Of a DNA stretch of 64,000 nucleotides, positions 34,155 through 47,152 are shown piece after piece; positions within the stretch are counted from its first letter, which is position 1, and each line of letters starts with the position of its first letter. The DNA lies in assembly GCF_002770725.1 (NCBI RefSeq), contig NZ_NQVN01000016.1, positions 1 through 64,000 of the forward strand, written 5' to 3'. Both the position numbers and the translations under genes were made by a program. A model generated the notes under the pieces. The model did not search any database and was not told where the DNA came from. It saw only the letters and a list, made by a program, of their open reading frames with translations. This stretch comes from Pleomorphomonas carboxyditropha. Its GTDB lineage: Bacteria; Pseudomonadota; Alphaproteobacteria; Rhizobiales; Pleomorphomonadaceae.

Positions 34155-35180
34155 TCATGGCAGGTTGTCGCGCATGTAGATGTCGAGCTGGACCGGCGGC
34201 GGCAAGGCAGTAACGTCACTGTCGACGTAGGCCTTGAGCGCCTGGATCGCGTAATCGACCTCGATCTTGTAGTTCTGGTTGATCACCGCATCGAACGTGC
34301 CGGACACCAGCGCCCGGCGCGCATGGCGCGTCAGTTCGTGCACCACCACCGCGATATCGTCCTTGCGCTGGCTTTCCTCCAGCGCCTCGATGACGCCTCG
34401 ATTGCCGGCGCCGATATTGTAGAGGCCGATGAGATCGCTGTGCTCGCGCAGCAGCTTGCGCACCACCTCGATGGTGACCGTGCTGTCGTCGCGCCCATCG
34501 ATAACGGGCAATATCTTCAGGTAGCCGTATTCGCGGGAGATCACCTGCTCGAAACCGAGGCGGCGGTCGGCCTGATCGCGCAACGTCATGGAGCCGATCA
34601 GTCCGATCGACCCAGGCTGACGCCGGGCGAACTTGCCGACCAGCGAACCGGCCAGCCGGCCCGCGCCCACGTTGTTGGGGCCGACGCTGTGGAAGCGCCT
34701 CGACGGCGTGACATCGGACACCAGCGTCACCACCCCGACGCCCTTCTGTACCAGGCTGTCGATGGCTTCGCGGACGGGCACCGAGTCGATCGCCACCACG
34801 GCGACGCCCATGCAGCTCTCCGGGTTGATGGCCGCCAGGACGTCCGTCAGTTCCTTCTCGTCGAGTTCGCCGTAGTCCGAAACGGACAGCAGGGTGCCCT
34901 GCGCCGCCATGTTGCCGCCGAGCATCTCGACGTAGTTACGCATCTCCACCATGAAGGTGTTCTTGGGACCACGCGGTATGATGAAGGACAGGCGGTATTC
35001 CCGCTCGCCGGCCGCACTGGCTTCCACCGTCTGGCTCTTGAAGCGCAGTACCTCCATGGCCTTGCGCACCCGGGCCTCGGCGTCCTCGCTGACGCCGGAA
35101 CGCCCGTTCAGGACGCGGTCAACCGTGGCCAGGGAGACCTGTGCCTCGGCGGCGATGTCACGCAAAGTTACCCGCTTCAC
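34155..35180 (-). CDS. LacI-family transcriptional regulator of the galactoside operon
   Basis: A 341-residue regulator. The GTG at 35180 has GGAG 8 bases upstream and begins KRVTLRDIAAEAQVSLATVD, the classic LacI HTH (about 1-22), followed by the hinge helix VSEDAEARVRKAMEVL and a periplasmic-binding-protein-like sugar domain (about 60-330). It lies last in the operon, after the permease gene. The ligand is probably the sugar imported by the adjacent ABC system. Confidence 0.87.
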   Translation of the reverse strand: MKRVTLRDIAAEAQVSLATVDRVLNGRSGVSEDAEARVRKAMEVLRFKSQTVEASAAGEREYRLSFIIPRGPKNTFMVEMRNYVEMLGGNMAAQGTLLSVSDYGELDEKELTDVLAAINPESCMGVAVVAIDSVPVREAIDSLVQKGVGVVTLVSDVTPSRRFHSVGPNNVGAGRLAGSLVGKFARRQPGSIGLIGSMTLRDQADRRLGFEQVISREYGYLKILPVIDGRDDSTVTIEVVRKLLREHSDLIGLYNIGAGNRGVIEALEESQRKDDIAVVVHELTRHARRALVSGTFDAVINQNYKIEVDYAIQALKAYVDSDVTALPPPVQLDIYMRDNLP

Positions 35181-35342
35181 CCGACCACACTCCTCGTTGC
35201 CGGCCACAAAGGGCGCTCCCGGCAATCTTCTTGATGTCGCGTCGGCAAGTGATCCACAAGGCAGCAAATCGTGCCATTTGGAATCCCTACCTCTGGCTGT
35301 AATTGGCCCTCGGCGCCTTATCAGGTACCGACGGCCTTCTCG

Positions 35343-36321
35343 TCAACGGCGTGGGCTGCGCTGGCTGAGGGCCACGGCCAGGATGATGATGCCGCCGCGG
35401 GCGATCAATTGCTGACTGTAGTCGAGGCCGAACAGGACGAGGCCGTTGTTGATAAGCCCGATCATCAGCGCACCAACGATGGAGCCGATGATGGTGCCCG
35501 TGCCGCCCATCAGGCTGGTGCCGCCGAGCACCGCCGCTGCGATCACCGACATCTCGTCGCCTTCGCCGAACTGATAACGCCCTGATTGAAGGCGCCCGGC
35601 ATACAGCATGCCGGCCAGTGCCGCCATGGTCGACGACATGAGCAGCACGCTGAGCTTGATCTTGAGGGTATCGACGCCGCTGTAATGGGCAGCCGTTTCA
35701 TTACCGCCGGTGGCAAGGACGCGGCGACCGAACGAGCATTTCTTGAGACCGATATGACCGGCGACCCCAATGACCAGCACCCAGACGAACAGGACGGGAA
35801 TCGGGCCGATGTTGCCGCCTCCGAAGATGAACGAATAGGCGCGGTTGAGGATCGGGATGGCGGCGGTCTGCGAGATCCACATGGCGGTTCCCGTGGCCAC
35901 ACCCATGGTGGCGAGCGTCGTCAGGAAGGATGGGATGCCGATACGCGTCGTCAGCAGACCGTTGACGAGACCGATCAACACGCCTGAGGCCAGCCCGGCC
36001 AGCATGCCTCCGAGAAACCCATAGTCGTGAATGACGATGGCGGTGACGACCGAAGCGAGACCGGCGACGGCACCGACGGAAAGATCGATTTCGCCCGCTG
36101 CCAGCACGAAGGTCATGGCCACGGCCATGAGCGCGATCATCGCCGTCTGACGGATGATGTTGAGCAGGTTGTCCGGATCGAGGAAACCCTGATCCGATAG
36201 AGTGACCGAGAAGACGATGAAGATGGCCACGAAGCCGATATAGATGATGCCGCGCCGCCAGGACCGAAGCAGATAAGTCGTCATGGGCACCGAGGGCTTC
36301 GATTTCGAGGGGGAGGAAAGC

Positions 36322-36335
<14 letters not shown>
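35343..36335 (-). CDS. Sugar ABC transporter permease (RbsC family)
   Basis: A 330-residue inner-membrane permease of carbohydrate uptake transporter class 2. About nine helices are visible, with the conserved FVLAAGEIDLSVGAVAGLAS and NGLLTTRIGIPSFLTTLATM segments and the EAA-like cytoplasmic loop SGVDTLKIKL. Its start overlaps the end of the ATPase gene by 14 bases, so the two are coupled. It works with the ATPase (36322-37923) and binding protein (38037-39161) to import a sugar, probably a galactoside judging from the beta-galactosidase in the operon. Confidence 0.9.
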
Positions 36336-37923
<1,588 letters not shown>

Positions 37924-38036
37924 GATGAGCTGAACTCCGCGTATCGAACGTAAGGGTCATGGGTGATCCCGCGCCGACCGGGGGGAGCCAACCGGCGCGG
38001 GACTGAACACGGGCCAGGAGGTAGCCCGCGATCCAA

Positions 38037-39161
38037 TTACTCCATGACGCCCTTGACGTCGTCGGGCAGCGGCTTGTGGTAGACCTGCTGCCAGGCCTCC
38101 TCCAGGTTGGCCTTCGACACCGGCAGCGCCGACCAGGCGACGTAGTTCGGCGCGGCCTTGCCGATGAGGCCGTAACCGGCCAGCAGCGCTTCCGTCACGC
38201 CCTGATCGAACGGCCGCTGGGCGCCGAGGCCCTTGACGTAGGAGTTCTGGGCCATGTTGATGGCAACGTTCTCGCCAAGATCGCAAGTAGCAATGACGAT
38301 CTTGTCGGCTCCCACCGAGCGAATAGCAGAAACCACGCCCTCGGCCGGCACGTCCCACACTGCCCAGATGCCGTTGAGCTTGCGGTTGGCGGCGATCATG
38401 GCGCCGGCCACCCGCTCGGCGTCGCCGGAGAAGTTCGGGCCGCCAATACCCTGCTCGGCGACGATCTTGATGTCCGGGAAGTTCTCGGTGAGCGTCTTCT
38501 TGAAACCATCATAGCGCTGCTTGGTCACGAAGAAGTCGGCGGCGTGATAGACGACGCCAACATTGCCCTTGCCATTGAGCGCCTTGGCGAGCAGCAGGGC
38601 CGAGGCGACGCCGTTGCCGTAGTTATCGGCCGAAACCACCGATATGTAGTCTTTGCCGGCTTCGAGGCCCGTCGGAACATTGTCCATGAACACGAGCTTG
38701 ACGCCCTGGGCTGCGGCCTTCTTGTAGGCGCCGGCGGTGGCGATGGGATCGGTAGGAAGGGAGACGATGATATCGGGCTTCTTGGCCAGCATGGTCTCGA
38801 TGTCGGCCACCTGCTTTTCAGGCTTGAAGCCGGCGTCGGTCACGCCCAGCACCTCGATGCCCATCGTCGCGAACTGGGTCTTGAGGCCGTCGATCTGTGC
38901 GCGCGAAAAGTCATTGCCCGCGTAGTGCATGACGATGGCAGCGGTTGCGTGCTTGGCCTTGACCTGAGCCAGTTCCTCGTCCGACAAGGAGACGCTGCTG
39001 GCCGGCTGCGGCTGCTCGCCGTTCGGACCGAGACTCAGCACCTTGACGGCCAAGTCGGCAAGCAGGGCATCGGCGTCGGCGGCGAATGCCGGCAACGCAG
39101 CGGTCGACGAGAGCAGGGCGGCAAAGGCCGCCGTCATTACGGTTCTGCGGTTCAAAAACAT
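38037..39161 (-). CDS. Periplasmic sugar-binding protein (RbsB-like) of ABC transporter
   Basis: A 374-residue periplasmic binding protein with a signal peptide (about 1-28, ending AFAA) and a type I fold. Typical elements: IVMHYAGNDFSRAQIDGLK, KPDIIVSLPTDPIATAGAYK and the hinge-side GIWAVWDVPAEGVVSAI. The start at 39161 follows GGAGG. It is longer than RbsB (about 300), with an N-terminal linker rich in Ala and Ser. It precedes the ATPase and permease genes on the same strand. Confidence 0.9.
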   Translation of the reverse strand: MFLNRRTVMTAAFAALLSSTAALPAFAADADALLADLAVKVLSLGPNGEQPQPASSVSLSDEELAQVKAKHATAAIVMHYAGNDFSRAQIDGLKTQFATMGIEVLGVTDAGFKPEKQVADIETMLAKKPDIIVSLPTDPIATAGAYKKAAAQGVKLVFMDNVPTGLEAGKDYISVVSADNYGNGVASALLLAKALNGKGNVGVVYHAADFFVTKQRYDGFKKTLTENFPDIKIVAEQGIGGPNFSGDAERVAGAMIAANRKLNGIWAVWDVPAEGVVSAIRSVGADKIVIATCDLGENVAINMAQNSYVKGLGAQRPFDQGVTEALLAGYGLIGKAAPNYVAWSALPVSKANLEEAWQQVYHKPLPDDVKGVME

Positions 39162-39260
39162 GGCATGTTCCTCCACTGCCATTGGTGATTGATTGCTTCT
39201 CCCCCCCGGGGCCGTCGCGGTCCCGGACGGTTATTGTGAAAGGCCAAACACCGCTTGGGC

Positions 39261-40073
39261 TTACGCCAGTTTAATCACCGCGGCGAGCGATGCCGGCAGC
39301 GGCTTGGCGATCAGGGCATCGGTGCGGCGCAACTCGGCAAGAGCCTTGGGCTTGTCGATCGCCTTCAGGAAGCGTTCGGCGCCGACCCTGTCGCTGTAAA
39401 GCCCCAGCGACACGGCTCCGTACTGCTTGCCGACCCATTCGGTGACCTCGGCGACCACCGCCTCGCGGCTCCCGACGGCCTTGAGTTCGGTCGGGTCGAC
39501 GGTGGTGACCACGTCGATCTTGCGGGCGGCATCGAAGTGCAGCACCAGCGTCGTCCAGAGCGTATCGCCCTCGAAGACGCCGAACACCACCGAGGTTTCC
39601 GGCTTGGCGAAGATCTGGACCGCCGCCTCGACTTCGGCATAGCTCGCCCCGAGGCGCCACTGCAGGCCGAGCCGATAGTTGGCCGGTCCCGGGAAGACGA
39701 CGATGCCGTCGTGGTACTGCCCCATCAGCGTGAAGGCGCGATGGACGTAGACGTCGATATCGTCGGCGGGCGTCCACGCGTCCTGGACCGCCTTGAAGTA
39801 GGCGTCCGAGGCGGAACGCTCGATCACCACCACCATGTCCGTGGTAGCGACATTGGCGTCGTAGATGGCCTCGGCATCCTTGTGGGCGTCCGTCACCTCG
39901 GAGATCGGACGGACGATGGCCGCCTTCGCCGAGTGGGCGAACTTCAGGATCTTGCCTCTCTCGTGGATGACGATGATGCGACGCTTCTCTTTGGCCGACT
40001 CGAGGAGGAGGGACTGCAGGTTGCGCCAGTGGTCGACGTCGATGTCGGCCATCAATGGGTTTTCATGAAGCAT
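39261..40073 (-). CDS. Conserved-looking protein of unknown function in galactoside operon
   Basis: A 270-residue soluble protein with no motif I recognise. No signal peptide or membrane helix is visible. The composition is balanced with many beta-prone segments (IIVIHERGKILKFAH, TDMVVVIERS, DGIVVFPGPANYRLG), so it is certainly a real protein. GGAGG is 9 bases before the ATG. It is 16 bases downstream of the beta-galactosidase and 99 bases upstream of the binding-protein gene. The position inside a sugar operon suggests a carbohydrate role, possibly a partner or modifier of the glycosidase. Confidence 0.75.
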   Translation of the reverse strand: MLHENPLMADIDVDHWRNLQSLLLESAKEKRRIIVIHERGKILKFAHSAKAAIVRPISEVTDAHKDAEAIYDANVATTDMVVVIERSASDAYFKAVQDAWTPADDIDVYVHRAFTLMGQYHDGIVVFPGPANYRLGLQWRLGASYAEVEAAVQIFAKPETSVVFGVFEGDTLWTTLVLHFDAARKIDVVTTVDPTELKAVGSREAVVAEVTEWVGKQYGAVSLGLYSDRVGAERFLKAIDKPKALAELRRTDALIAKPLPASLAAVIKLA

Positions 40074-40089
40074 GATGTCGTCCTCCCGT

Positions 40090-42204
40090 TCAGGCTTCGA
40101 CGAAGTAGGTTTTGATGGTGTAGGGCGCGAAATCGTCTTTCCAGCCTGTTTCGGTGACGACGACCGGCTTGGCGTCCCAGACCTCGCTCACCTTTGAAAC
40201 CGGCGCCCCGATGCCGATGTCGGCGGCGATCGGCTGGGCGGTCGGGTTGGCGACAAAGACGACGGCCTTGCCATTCACGGCCGGATCGCGGTGGATGGTG
40301 ACGTCGAGCTTGGGGTGGTTCTTCCGCACCGGCACGATACCAGTGCCGGCGAGAGCGACGCCGAGGACGGCCTCCACATCGGCGATGTCATGCACCACGA
40401 CCAGCGCTCCCTTGCCGACCGCGTAACGCGTCGCCGCCTTGCGGTTCACGACGCTGACCGCCGACGACTTGGCCGCATTGGCCGCATCGAGAAGCGTCGT
40501 GTCGGAGGCGAACCGCTCGTTGAGGCTGGGCAGTTTCGGCCCGACGACCACGGTACCGCCCGCCTCGACGTAATCGAGGAGCTTTTTCTGCACCGCCGCG
40601 CCGAGGAACTCGAAGGACGACAGCAGCACCGCCTTGTATCGCGGAAGGCGCTCGGCGGGCAGAGCCGTGTCGGACAGCAGGAACGTCTGCCCTCCCTTCG
40701 ACAACGACTCGTAGAAAGCGGCAAACCAGTCGTTCTTGACCGCCTGTACCGGCTCTTCGAAGCCGAAGGTCTCTTCCGAGGTGGTCATGAAGTTCGGATA
40801 CTCGGAAAGACTGATCTGCGACTCGAGGAAGTCGCCTGGGTAGGAGATCAGCACGCTCGCGGCCTCGAGGCGATCATAATCGCGATTGGCAAGGAGCAGC
40901 ACGTCGGCCTGGCGGCGCAGCGACTTGAAGTCGAGTTCCTTCAGCACCTTGTTGGTGGACGAGAACACCGCGGCGTTTTCCGGACGGACGCGGCCGTCGC
41001 GACGGATTGGCGAGGCAAGCCATCGATCGCGCTCGACCAGCATGTAGCGACTGAAGCCCTTGATGCCGTGCATCATGGCCGCCCGGGTCACGAAGGCCTC
41101 GTCCTTGTCGTCGCCCGGATGCAGATACCAGGGCCAGACACCGGCGATGAACTCCGGGATGTAGGGGAAGCGGCTCGAGCCGACGACATAGGACGTCACC
41201 GTCTTGACGTGCTCGTAGAGCTCCTTGCGCGAGTAGATGTCGAAACCGACGAAATCGAGGACCTCCTCGAGCCCCATGAGGTTGTAGGGCGCCGTGATGC
41301 CGCTGGCCGCGCCACCCGGCCCGAGCGGATGCGGATAGTTGTGGAACAGCGGGATGCGGTCGAGACCGCGTGCGCGCATCATGTCGGCAAGCCGCTTCAT
41401 GCTGTCGATCAGGTAGCGCTCGCGATACTCGATCCAGTCGACGTAGGCCGGCAGGTCGGTGCGGGCGGTCGCCGAGAAGGAACGCGGCGCATCGACGTCG
41501 GCAAAGCTCGCGTATTTCTTGCCGTAGACGACGTTGAGGCCGGCGATCGAGCCGTACTTGCCCTCAAGGAAAGCGCGGAAGCGCTTGATCGACGCGGGGC
41601 AGAAATCCGAGGCGTAGGCGTTGATGTTGAAGAAGAACGCCATCTCGTTGTCGACCTGCGCCGAGATGAGGCCGCCGGCCGGATACTGATGCCGGCTGAG
41701 GATTGGCATGATGGCGTCATACCAGAGCGCCGTCTCGTCGAAGAATTTGTCGACGGCATAGCTGACGGCCGGAATGGGCCGCGGCACCTGGGTCAGAACC
41801 GTGCGTCCGCCCTGGGCGTTCTGGGCTTGCAGCTCCGGATCGGCCAGGATGCGCAGCGGATAGCCGAACCAGGTCAGCTCCGAGTTGATCTGCGGCCCCG
41901 GTCGGGCAACGATCTTGAGGCCCTTGGACTCGGCGAGCGTCAGGAAGGCATCGAGATCCTTGCGCGGATCGATGCTGCCGAAATCGAACTTGCCGCGCTC
42001 GATCTCGTGGATTTCCCACGGCATGTAGATGGAGATGGCGGTGAAGCCCAGGGAGCGGACCTTATCGAGAATGTCGCTCCATTTGTCGCGTTCCAGCCGC
42101 CAATAGTGCACGGCACCGGCATAGAGCTCCTCGACCTTGCCTCCGATGCGGAACTGGTGATCTCCCGCGACGATGCGCTCGTCGCTTCGCGCATTTTTAG
42201 TCAC
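40090..42204 (-). CDS. Beta-galactosidase-like glycoside hydrolase (GH35/GH42-type barrel)
   Basis: A 704-residue cytoplasmic enzyme. The N-terminal barrel opens with YAGAVHYWRLERDKW and has the NE pair of clan A hydrolases in ISAQVDNEMAF (acid/base Glu about residue 185). YIPEFIAGVWPWYL probably holds the nucleophile Glu. A second domain (about 440-610) resembles the trimerisation/amidotransferase-like domain of GH42 enzymes, followed by beta-rich C-terminal parts. The GTG at 42204 is preceded by AGGAGG at 5 bases. It heads the operon and would split imported galactosides; galactose could then go to the mutarotase at 12.8 kb. Confidence 0.82.
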   Translation of the reverse strand: MTKNARSDERIVAGDHQFRIGGKVEELYAGAVHYWRLERDKWSDILDKVRSLGFTAISIYMPWEIHEIERGKFDFGSIDPRKDLDAFLTLAESKGLKIVARPGPQINSELTWFGYPLRILADPELQAQNAQGGRTVLTQVPRPIPAVSYAVDKFFDETALWYDAIMPILSRHQYPAGGLISAQVDNEMAFFFNINAYASDFCPASIKRFRAFLEGKYGSIAGLNVVYGKKYASFADVDAPRSFSATARTDLPAYVDWIEYRERYLIDSMKRLADMMRARGLDRIPLFHNYPHPLGPGGAASGITAPYNLMGLEEVLDFVGFDIYSRKELYEHVKTVTSYVVGSSRFPYIPEFIAGVWPWYLHPGDDKDEAFVTRAAMMHGIKGFSRYMLVERDRWLASPIRRDGRVRPENAAVFSSTNKVLKELDFKSLRRQADVLLLANRDYDRLEAASVLISYPGDFLESQISLSEYPNFMTTSEETFGFEEPVQAVKNDWFAAFYESLSKGGQTFLLSDTALPAERLPRYKAVLLSSFEFLGAAVQKKLLDYVEAGGTVVVGPKLPSLNERFASDTTLLDAANAAKSSAVSVVNRKAATRYAVGKGALVVVHDIADVEAVLGVALAGTGIVPVRKNHPKLDVTIHRDPAVNGKAVVFVANPTAQPIAADIGIGAPVSKVSEVWDAKPVVVTETGWKDDFAPYTIKTYFVEA

Positions 42205-42647
42205 TGCATCCTCCTGCGACCGTTCTCGGTCGTCATATCTGCGTGGCACCAACATCACGGCGGCCGTCCGTGCATAAGGAGGCGTATCACCGCACCGCAA
42301 AAAGCGCAACAAAAAACGTCAGTCTTAGAACTCAATAAATATCAGATAGTACGTCATCATGCCTGCTTAATCCATCATATTGCACATCAGGACGGCTATT
42401 GACGTGGAATCAGGGCGCAAGAAACGGCGAGGCGGCCAAAGAAGAGCCCCTAGAAAGACCGAGATTTCTGCATTTTTCGATGAAGCTTCGACCGAAACCG
42501 TTGGTGCAAGCGGCCTCAGAGGAGGCACGCCACGCACGCAGCCTTTACTCACCTCAACATGCATCACAAAAAACATCAAACCACTTCAATGAGGTCATGC
42601 GGCATGTCGATTGAGATAAGGCATCGCCAGATTGCTGGCCGGATGTT
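42205..42647. other. Promoter region of galactoside operon up to the transposon
   Basis: About 440 bases with no credible gene. The part at 42295-42380 is AT-rich and probably carries the operon promoter. The segment 42400-42647 shows no recognisable coding sequence; the transposon boundary is at 42648. Confidence 0.45.
42217..42232 (-). promoter_or_regulatory. Stem-loop just upstream of the beta-galactosidase ribosome-binding site
   Basis: CGACCG TTCT CGGTCG is a perfect 6-bp dyad. It lies directly upstream of the AGGAGG element (plus-strand bases 42209-42214). It may be a LacI-type operator or an mRNA hairpin affecting translation. Confidence 0.4.
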
Positions 42648-42685
42648 GGGGTCGTCTCAGAAAACGGAAAATAAAGCACGCTAAG
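42648..42685 (+). repeat. Left 38-bp terminal inverted repeat
   Basis: Starts GGGGTCGTCTCAGAAAACGG and ends with CACGCTAAG, the Tn21/Tn501 subgroup pattern. The tnpA stop lies inside it, as is usual for this family. Confidence 0.9.
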
Positions 42686-43403
42686 CCGGTTGCAGGGGTC
42701 GTAGCGGCCTGGACTTGCCCGCGCCGATCTTGGCGCTGCTGCGCCAGAGGTAATCGTCGGTCAGGTTGATGTGCTCCCAGCCGAGCGGCGACAGGTACTG
42801 CAACAGCGCGTTATCAACGGCATGGCCATTGCTGCGCAGTCCGTGTGCCGCCCGTTCCAGATAGACCGTGTTCCACAGCACGATGGCCGCCGTCACCAGA
42901 TTGAGGCCGCTGGCCCGGTAGCGCTGCTGCTCAAAACTGCGGTCGCGGATTTCGCCCAGGCGGTTGAAGAACACGGCACGGGCCAGCGCGTTGCGCGCCT
43001 CCCCCTTGTTCAACCCGGCATGTACGCGGCGGCGCAGCTCGACGCTTTGCAGCCAGTCAAGGATGAACAGCGTGCGTTCGATGCGGCCCAGCTCGCGCAG
43101 CGCCACGGCCAGGCCGTTCTGGCGTGGGTAGCTGCCGAGCTTCCTGAGCATGAGGGATGCAGTCACCGTACCCTGCTTGATCGACGTGGCCAGCCGCAGG
43201 ATTTCGTCCCAATGGGCGCGGACATGCTTGATGTTGAGCGTGCCGCCGATCATTGGTTTCAATGCCTCGTAGGCAGCATCGCCCTTCGGGATGTAGAGCT
43301 TGGTGTCGCCCAGGTCGCGGATGCGCGGCGCGAAGCGGAAGCCCAAGAGGTGCATCAGTGCGAAGACGTGATCGGTGATTCCGCACAGCTCTATGAAGAT
43401 CAG
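42681..43403 (-). pseudogene. tnpA: tnpA, Tn3-family transposase, 3' fragment
   Basis: About 240 C-terminal residues of a transposase that is normally near 990. The visible segment runs from [19 protein letters not shown] through [16 protein letters not shown] to [20 protein letters not shown] and the C-terminal [17 protein letters not shown]. It retains the last catalytic Glu region (YLERA) but has lost both catalytic Asp residues. The sequence breaks at about 43403, where it meets a resolvase fragment on the other strand with some 12 bases of overlap. Inactive. Confidence 0.88.
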
Positions 43404-43904
43404 GCATCCGGCAAGCGAGAGGACCGCCCAGGCTTGGCAAATTGCCTGAAGGCGCTACGGCCAGGTGATACGCTGATCGTATGGAAACTCGACCGTCTTG
43501 GACGCTACCTGCGTCATCTCATCAACACAGTGCATGATCTGACCGGGCGCAACATCGGCCTCAAGGTGTTAACGGGCCACGGCGCAGCCATTGATACGAC
43601 GACTGCTGCCGGGAAGCTAGTCTTTGGCATCTTCGCTGCACTGGCCGAGTTCGAGCGAGAGCTAATCGCCGAACGCACCGTGGCGGGCCTGGCTTCAGCA
43701 CGGGCACGCGGTCGAAAGGGTGGCCGACCGTTCAAGATGACGCCCGCCAAGTTGCGCTTGGCAATGGCGGCAATGGGGCAGCCAGAAACCAAGGTCGGCG
43801 ATTTGTGTGCCGAACTCGGTATTACACGTCAGACCTTGTATCGATGCATTTCACCAAAAGGCGAGCTACGTCCAGATGGAATCAAGCTTCTCAATCAGGT
43901 TTGA
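43392..43904 (+). pseudogene. tnpR: tnpR, serine resolvase, 5'-truncated
   Basis: Resolvase homology starts at [15 protein letters not shown] and continues through [31 protein letters not shown], the [11 protein letters not shown] linker and the C-terminal HTH ([17 protein letters not shown]). The first 45 or so residues, including the catalytic serine, are missing. The reading frame is open far upstream, but that part is antisense to tnpA and not resolvase. The fragment cannot resolve cointegrates. Confidence 0.85.
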
Positions 43905-43954
43905 TGACTGCGTCGGTATGCCAATTCAATTACTCTCAACGAAAGGAAAGTGCC

Positions 43955-44449
43955 ATGAAAGAAAAGAAAGTCAAATCAATGCCTATGAATACTGGGATTT
44001 CGGAGGCTGACCGGAAGAAAATTTCCGACGGATTGTCCGCGATGCTGGCCGATAGTTACACGCTGTACTTGATGACGCACAACTTCCATTGGAATGTCAC
44101 CGGTCCGCAGTTCAACAGTCTGCACATGATGTTCATGGATCAGTACACCGAACAATGAGATGCGTTGGACGTCATCGCCGAGCGCATTCGTGCCTTGGGT
44201 TTTCCGGCTCCGGGCACCTACAAGGAATTCGTCAAGCTCGCCTCAATCCAGGAGGTCGAGGGGGTACCCAAAGCCAACGAGATGATCGCCCATCTGGTCG
44301 CAGCGCAAGAAGCTACCGCCAGAACTGCCCGCAAACTCTTCCCGGTAGTTGATGAAGCCAACGACCAATCTACGGCAGATGTGCTGACCCAGCGCATCGA
44401 TGTTCATGAAAAAACGGCTTGGATGCTGCGTAGCTTGCTCGAAGACTGA
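43955..44449 (+). pseudogene. dps: dps, ferritin-like DNA-protection protein, interrupted by an in-frame TGA
   Basis: Reads in one frame as a Dps protein of about 164 residues: [20 protein letters not shown] (ferroxidase His and partners), MFMDQYTEQ, then TGA at 44156-44158, then DALDVIAERIRALGFPAPG and a normal C-terminus. The relatives have Trp at this place, so the change looks like TGG to TGA. No frameshift is present. ATG at 43955 has GAAAGG upstream. Two possible products: a 67-residue N-terminal piece, or the full protein if the stop is suppressed. It sits upstream of katG as an oxidative-stress cargo pair. Confidence 0.8.
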
Positions 44450-44513
44450 CGCAAGTCGCCAGTCAGCCTGGATTGGGCCAACGATTTCTGATCACAACGC
44501 AACATAGGAGTGA

Positions 44514-46697
<2,184 letters not shown>

Positions 46698-46732
46698 GTT
46701 GGATGGCAGGACAACCTGCTAAACACTCTTCG

Positions 46733-46771
46733 GAGAGACCGAAAAGCAATTGTTTTTCGGTCTCTCTTTTT
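46733..46771 (+). terminator. Rho-independent terminator of katG
   Basis: GAGAGACCGAAAA, loop GCAATTG, TTTTTCGGTCTCTC, then TTTTT. A strong stem followed by a T-run, 35 bases after the katG stop. Confidence 0.9.
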
Positions 46772-46821
46772 GTATCCGTGGTACTTGGGGCAGCGAATGA
46801 TGTACTGAAACTCGTAACTTT

Positions 46822-46859
46822 CTTAGCGTGCTTTATTTTCCCTTTTCTGAGACGACCCC
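46822..46859 (-). repeat. Right 38-bp terminal inverted repeat
   Basis: Read on the minus strand it begins GGGGTCGTCTCAGAAAAGGG and ends CACGCTAAG, differing from the left repeat at one position (G for C at base 18). Confidence 0.9.
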
Positions 46860-47041
46860 TTGATGCGACCACCGCGATGAACGACGGTAACGGCCATCAG
46901 CGGCCAACGGGCGACGGCTTCCTTGACCACGCGGCCGATCTCCGCCTCGGCCATGCCGGAATAATATTCCAGCTCCAGCGCGGCCAGCCGGCCGTCCTCG
47001 TCGCGGCCATAGACGACGAAACTGGTTACCGCGCCGACGGC
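46860..47041 (-). pseudogene. moaE: moaE fragment (molybdopterin synthase large subunit)
   Basis: About 60 codons resembling the middle of MoaE: AVGAV, GRDEDGRLAALELEYYSGMA, EIGRVVKEAVARWPLMAVTV and VHRGGRIK. Both ends are cut: one by the transposon's right repeat, the other at the junction with the traM scrap at about 47041. The protein would lack its active-site lysine region, so it is non-functional. It shows that a chromosomal-type gene was carried into this junction by rearrangement. Confidence 0.75.
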
Positions 47042-47152
47042 CGACTCGCTTACATTCGGACAATGATCGACTGCCACGCACAGCAGGCGTGTCTGTCCGC
47101 ATTGCTCGACGTGCTTGGCTATGTCCCTGATATGCCAACCGAGCAGGAGTAG
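47042..47152 (+). pseudogene. traM: traM, 3' scrap
   Basis: Encodes only the last 36 or so residues of a TraM-like protein (RLAYIRTMIDCHAQQACLSA and LGYVPDMP), nearly identical to the end of the intact traM at 33215-33532. The 5' part is replaced by the moaE fragment. Tail-to-tail with an intact traR, 3 bases apart, exactly as in copy 1. Confidence 0.8.

Noticed and set aside
40291..42402. A 703-codon open frame on the plus strand
   Set aside because: Antisense to the beta-galactosidase-like gene; the composition is typical of shadow frames.
42771..43391. N-terminal extension of the resolvase frame
   Set aside because: This part is exactly antisense to tnpA codons; resolvase similarity starts only at 43392.
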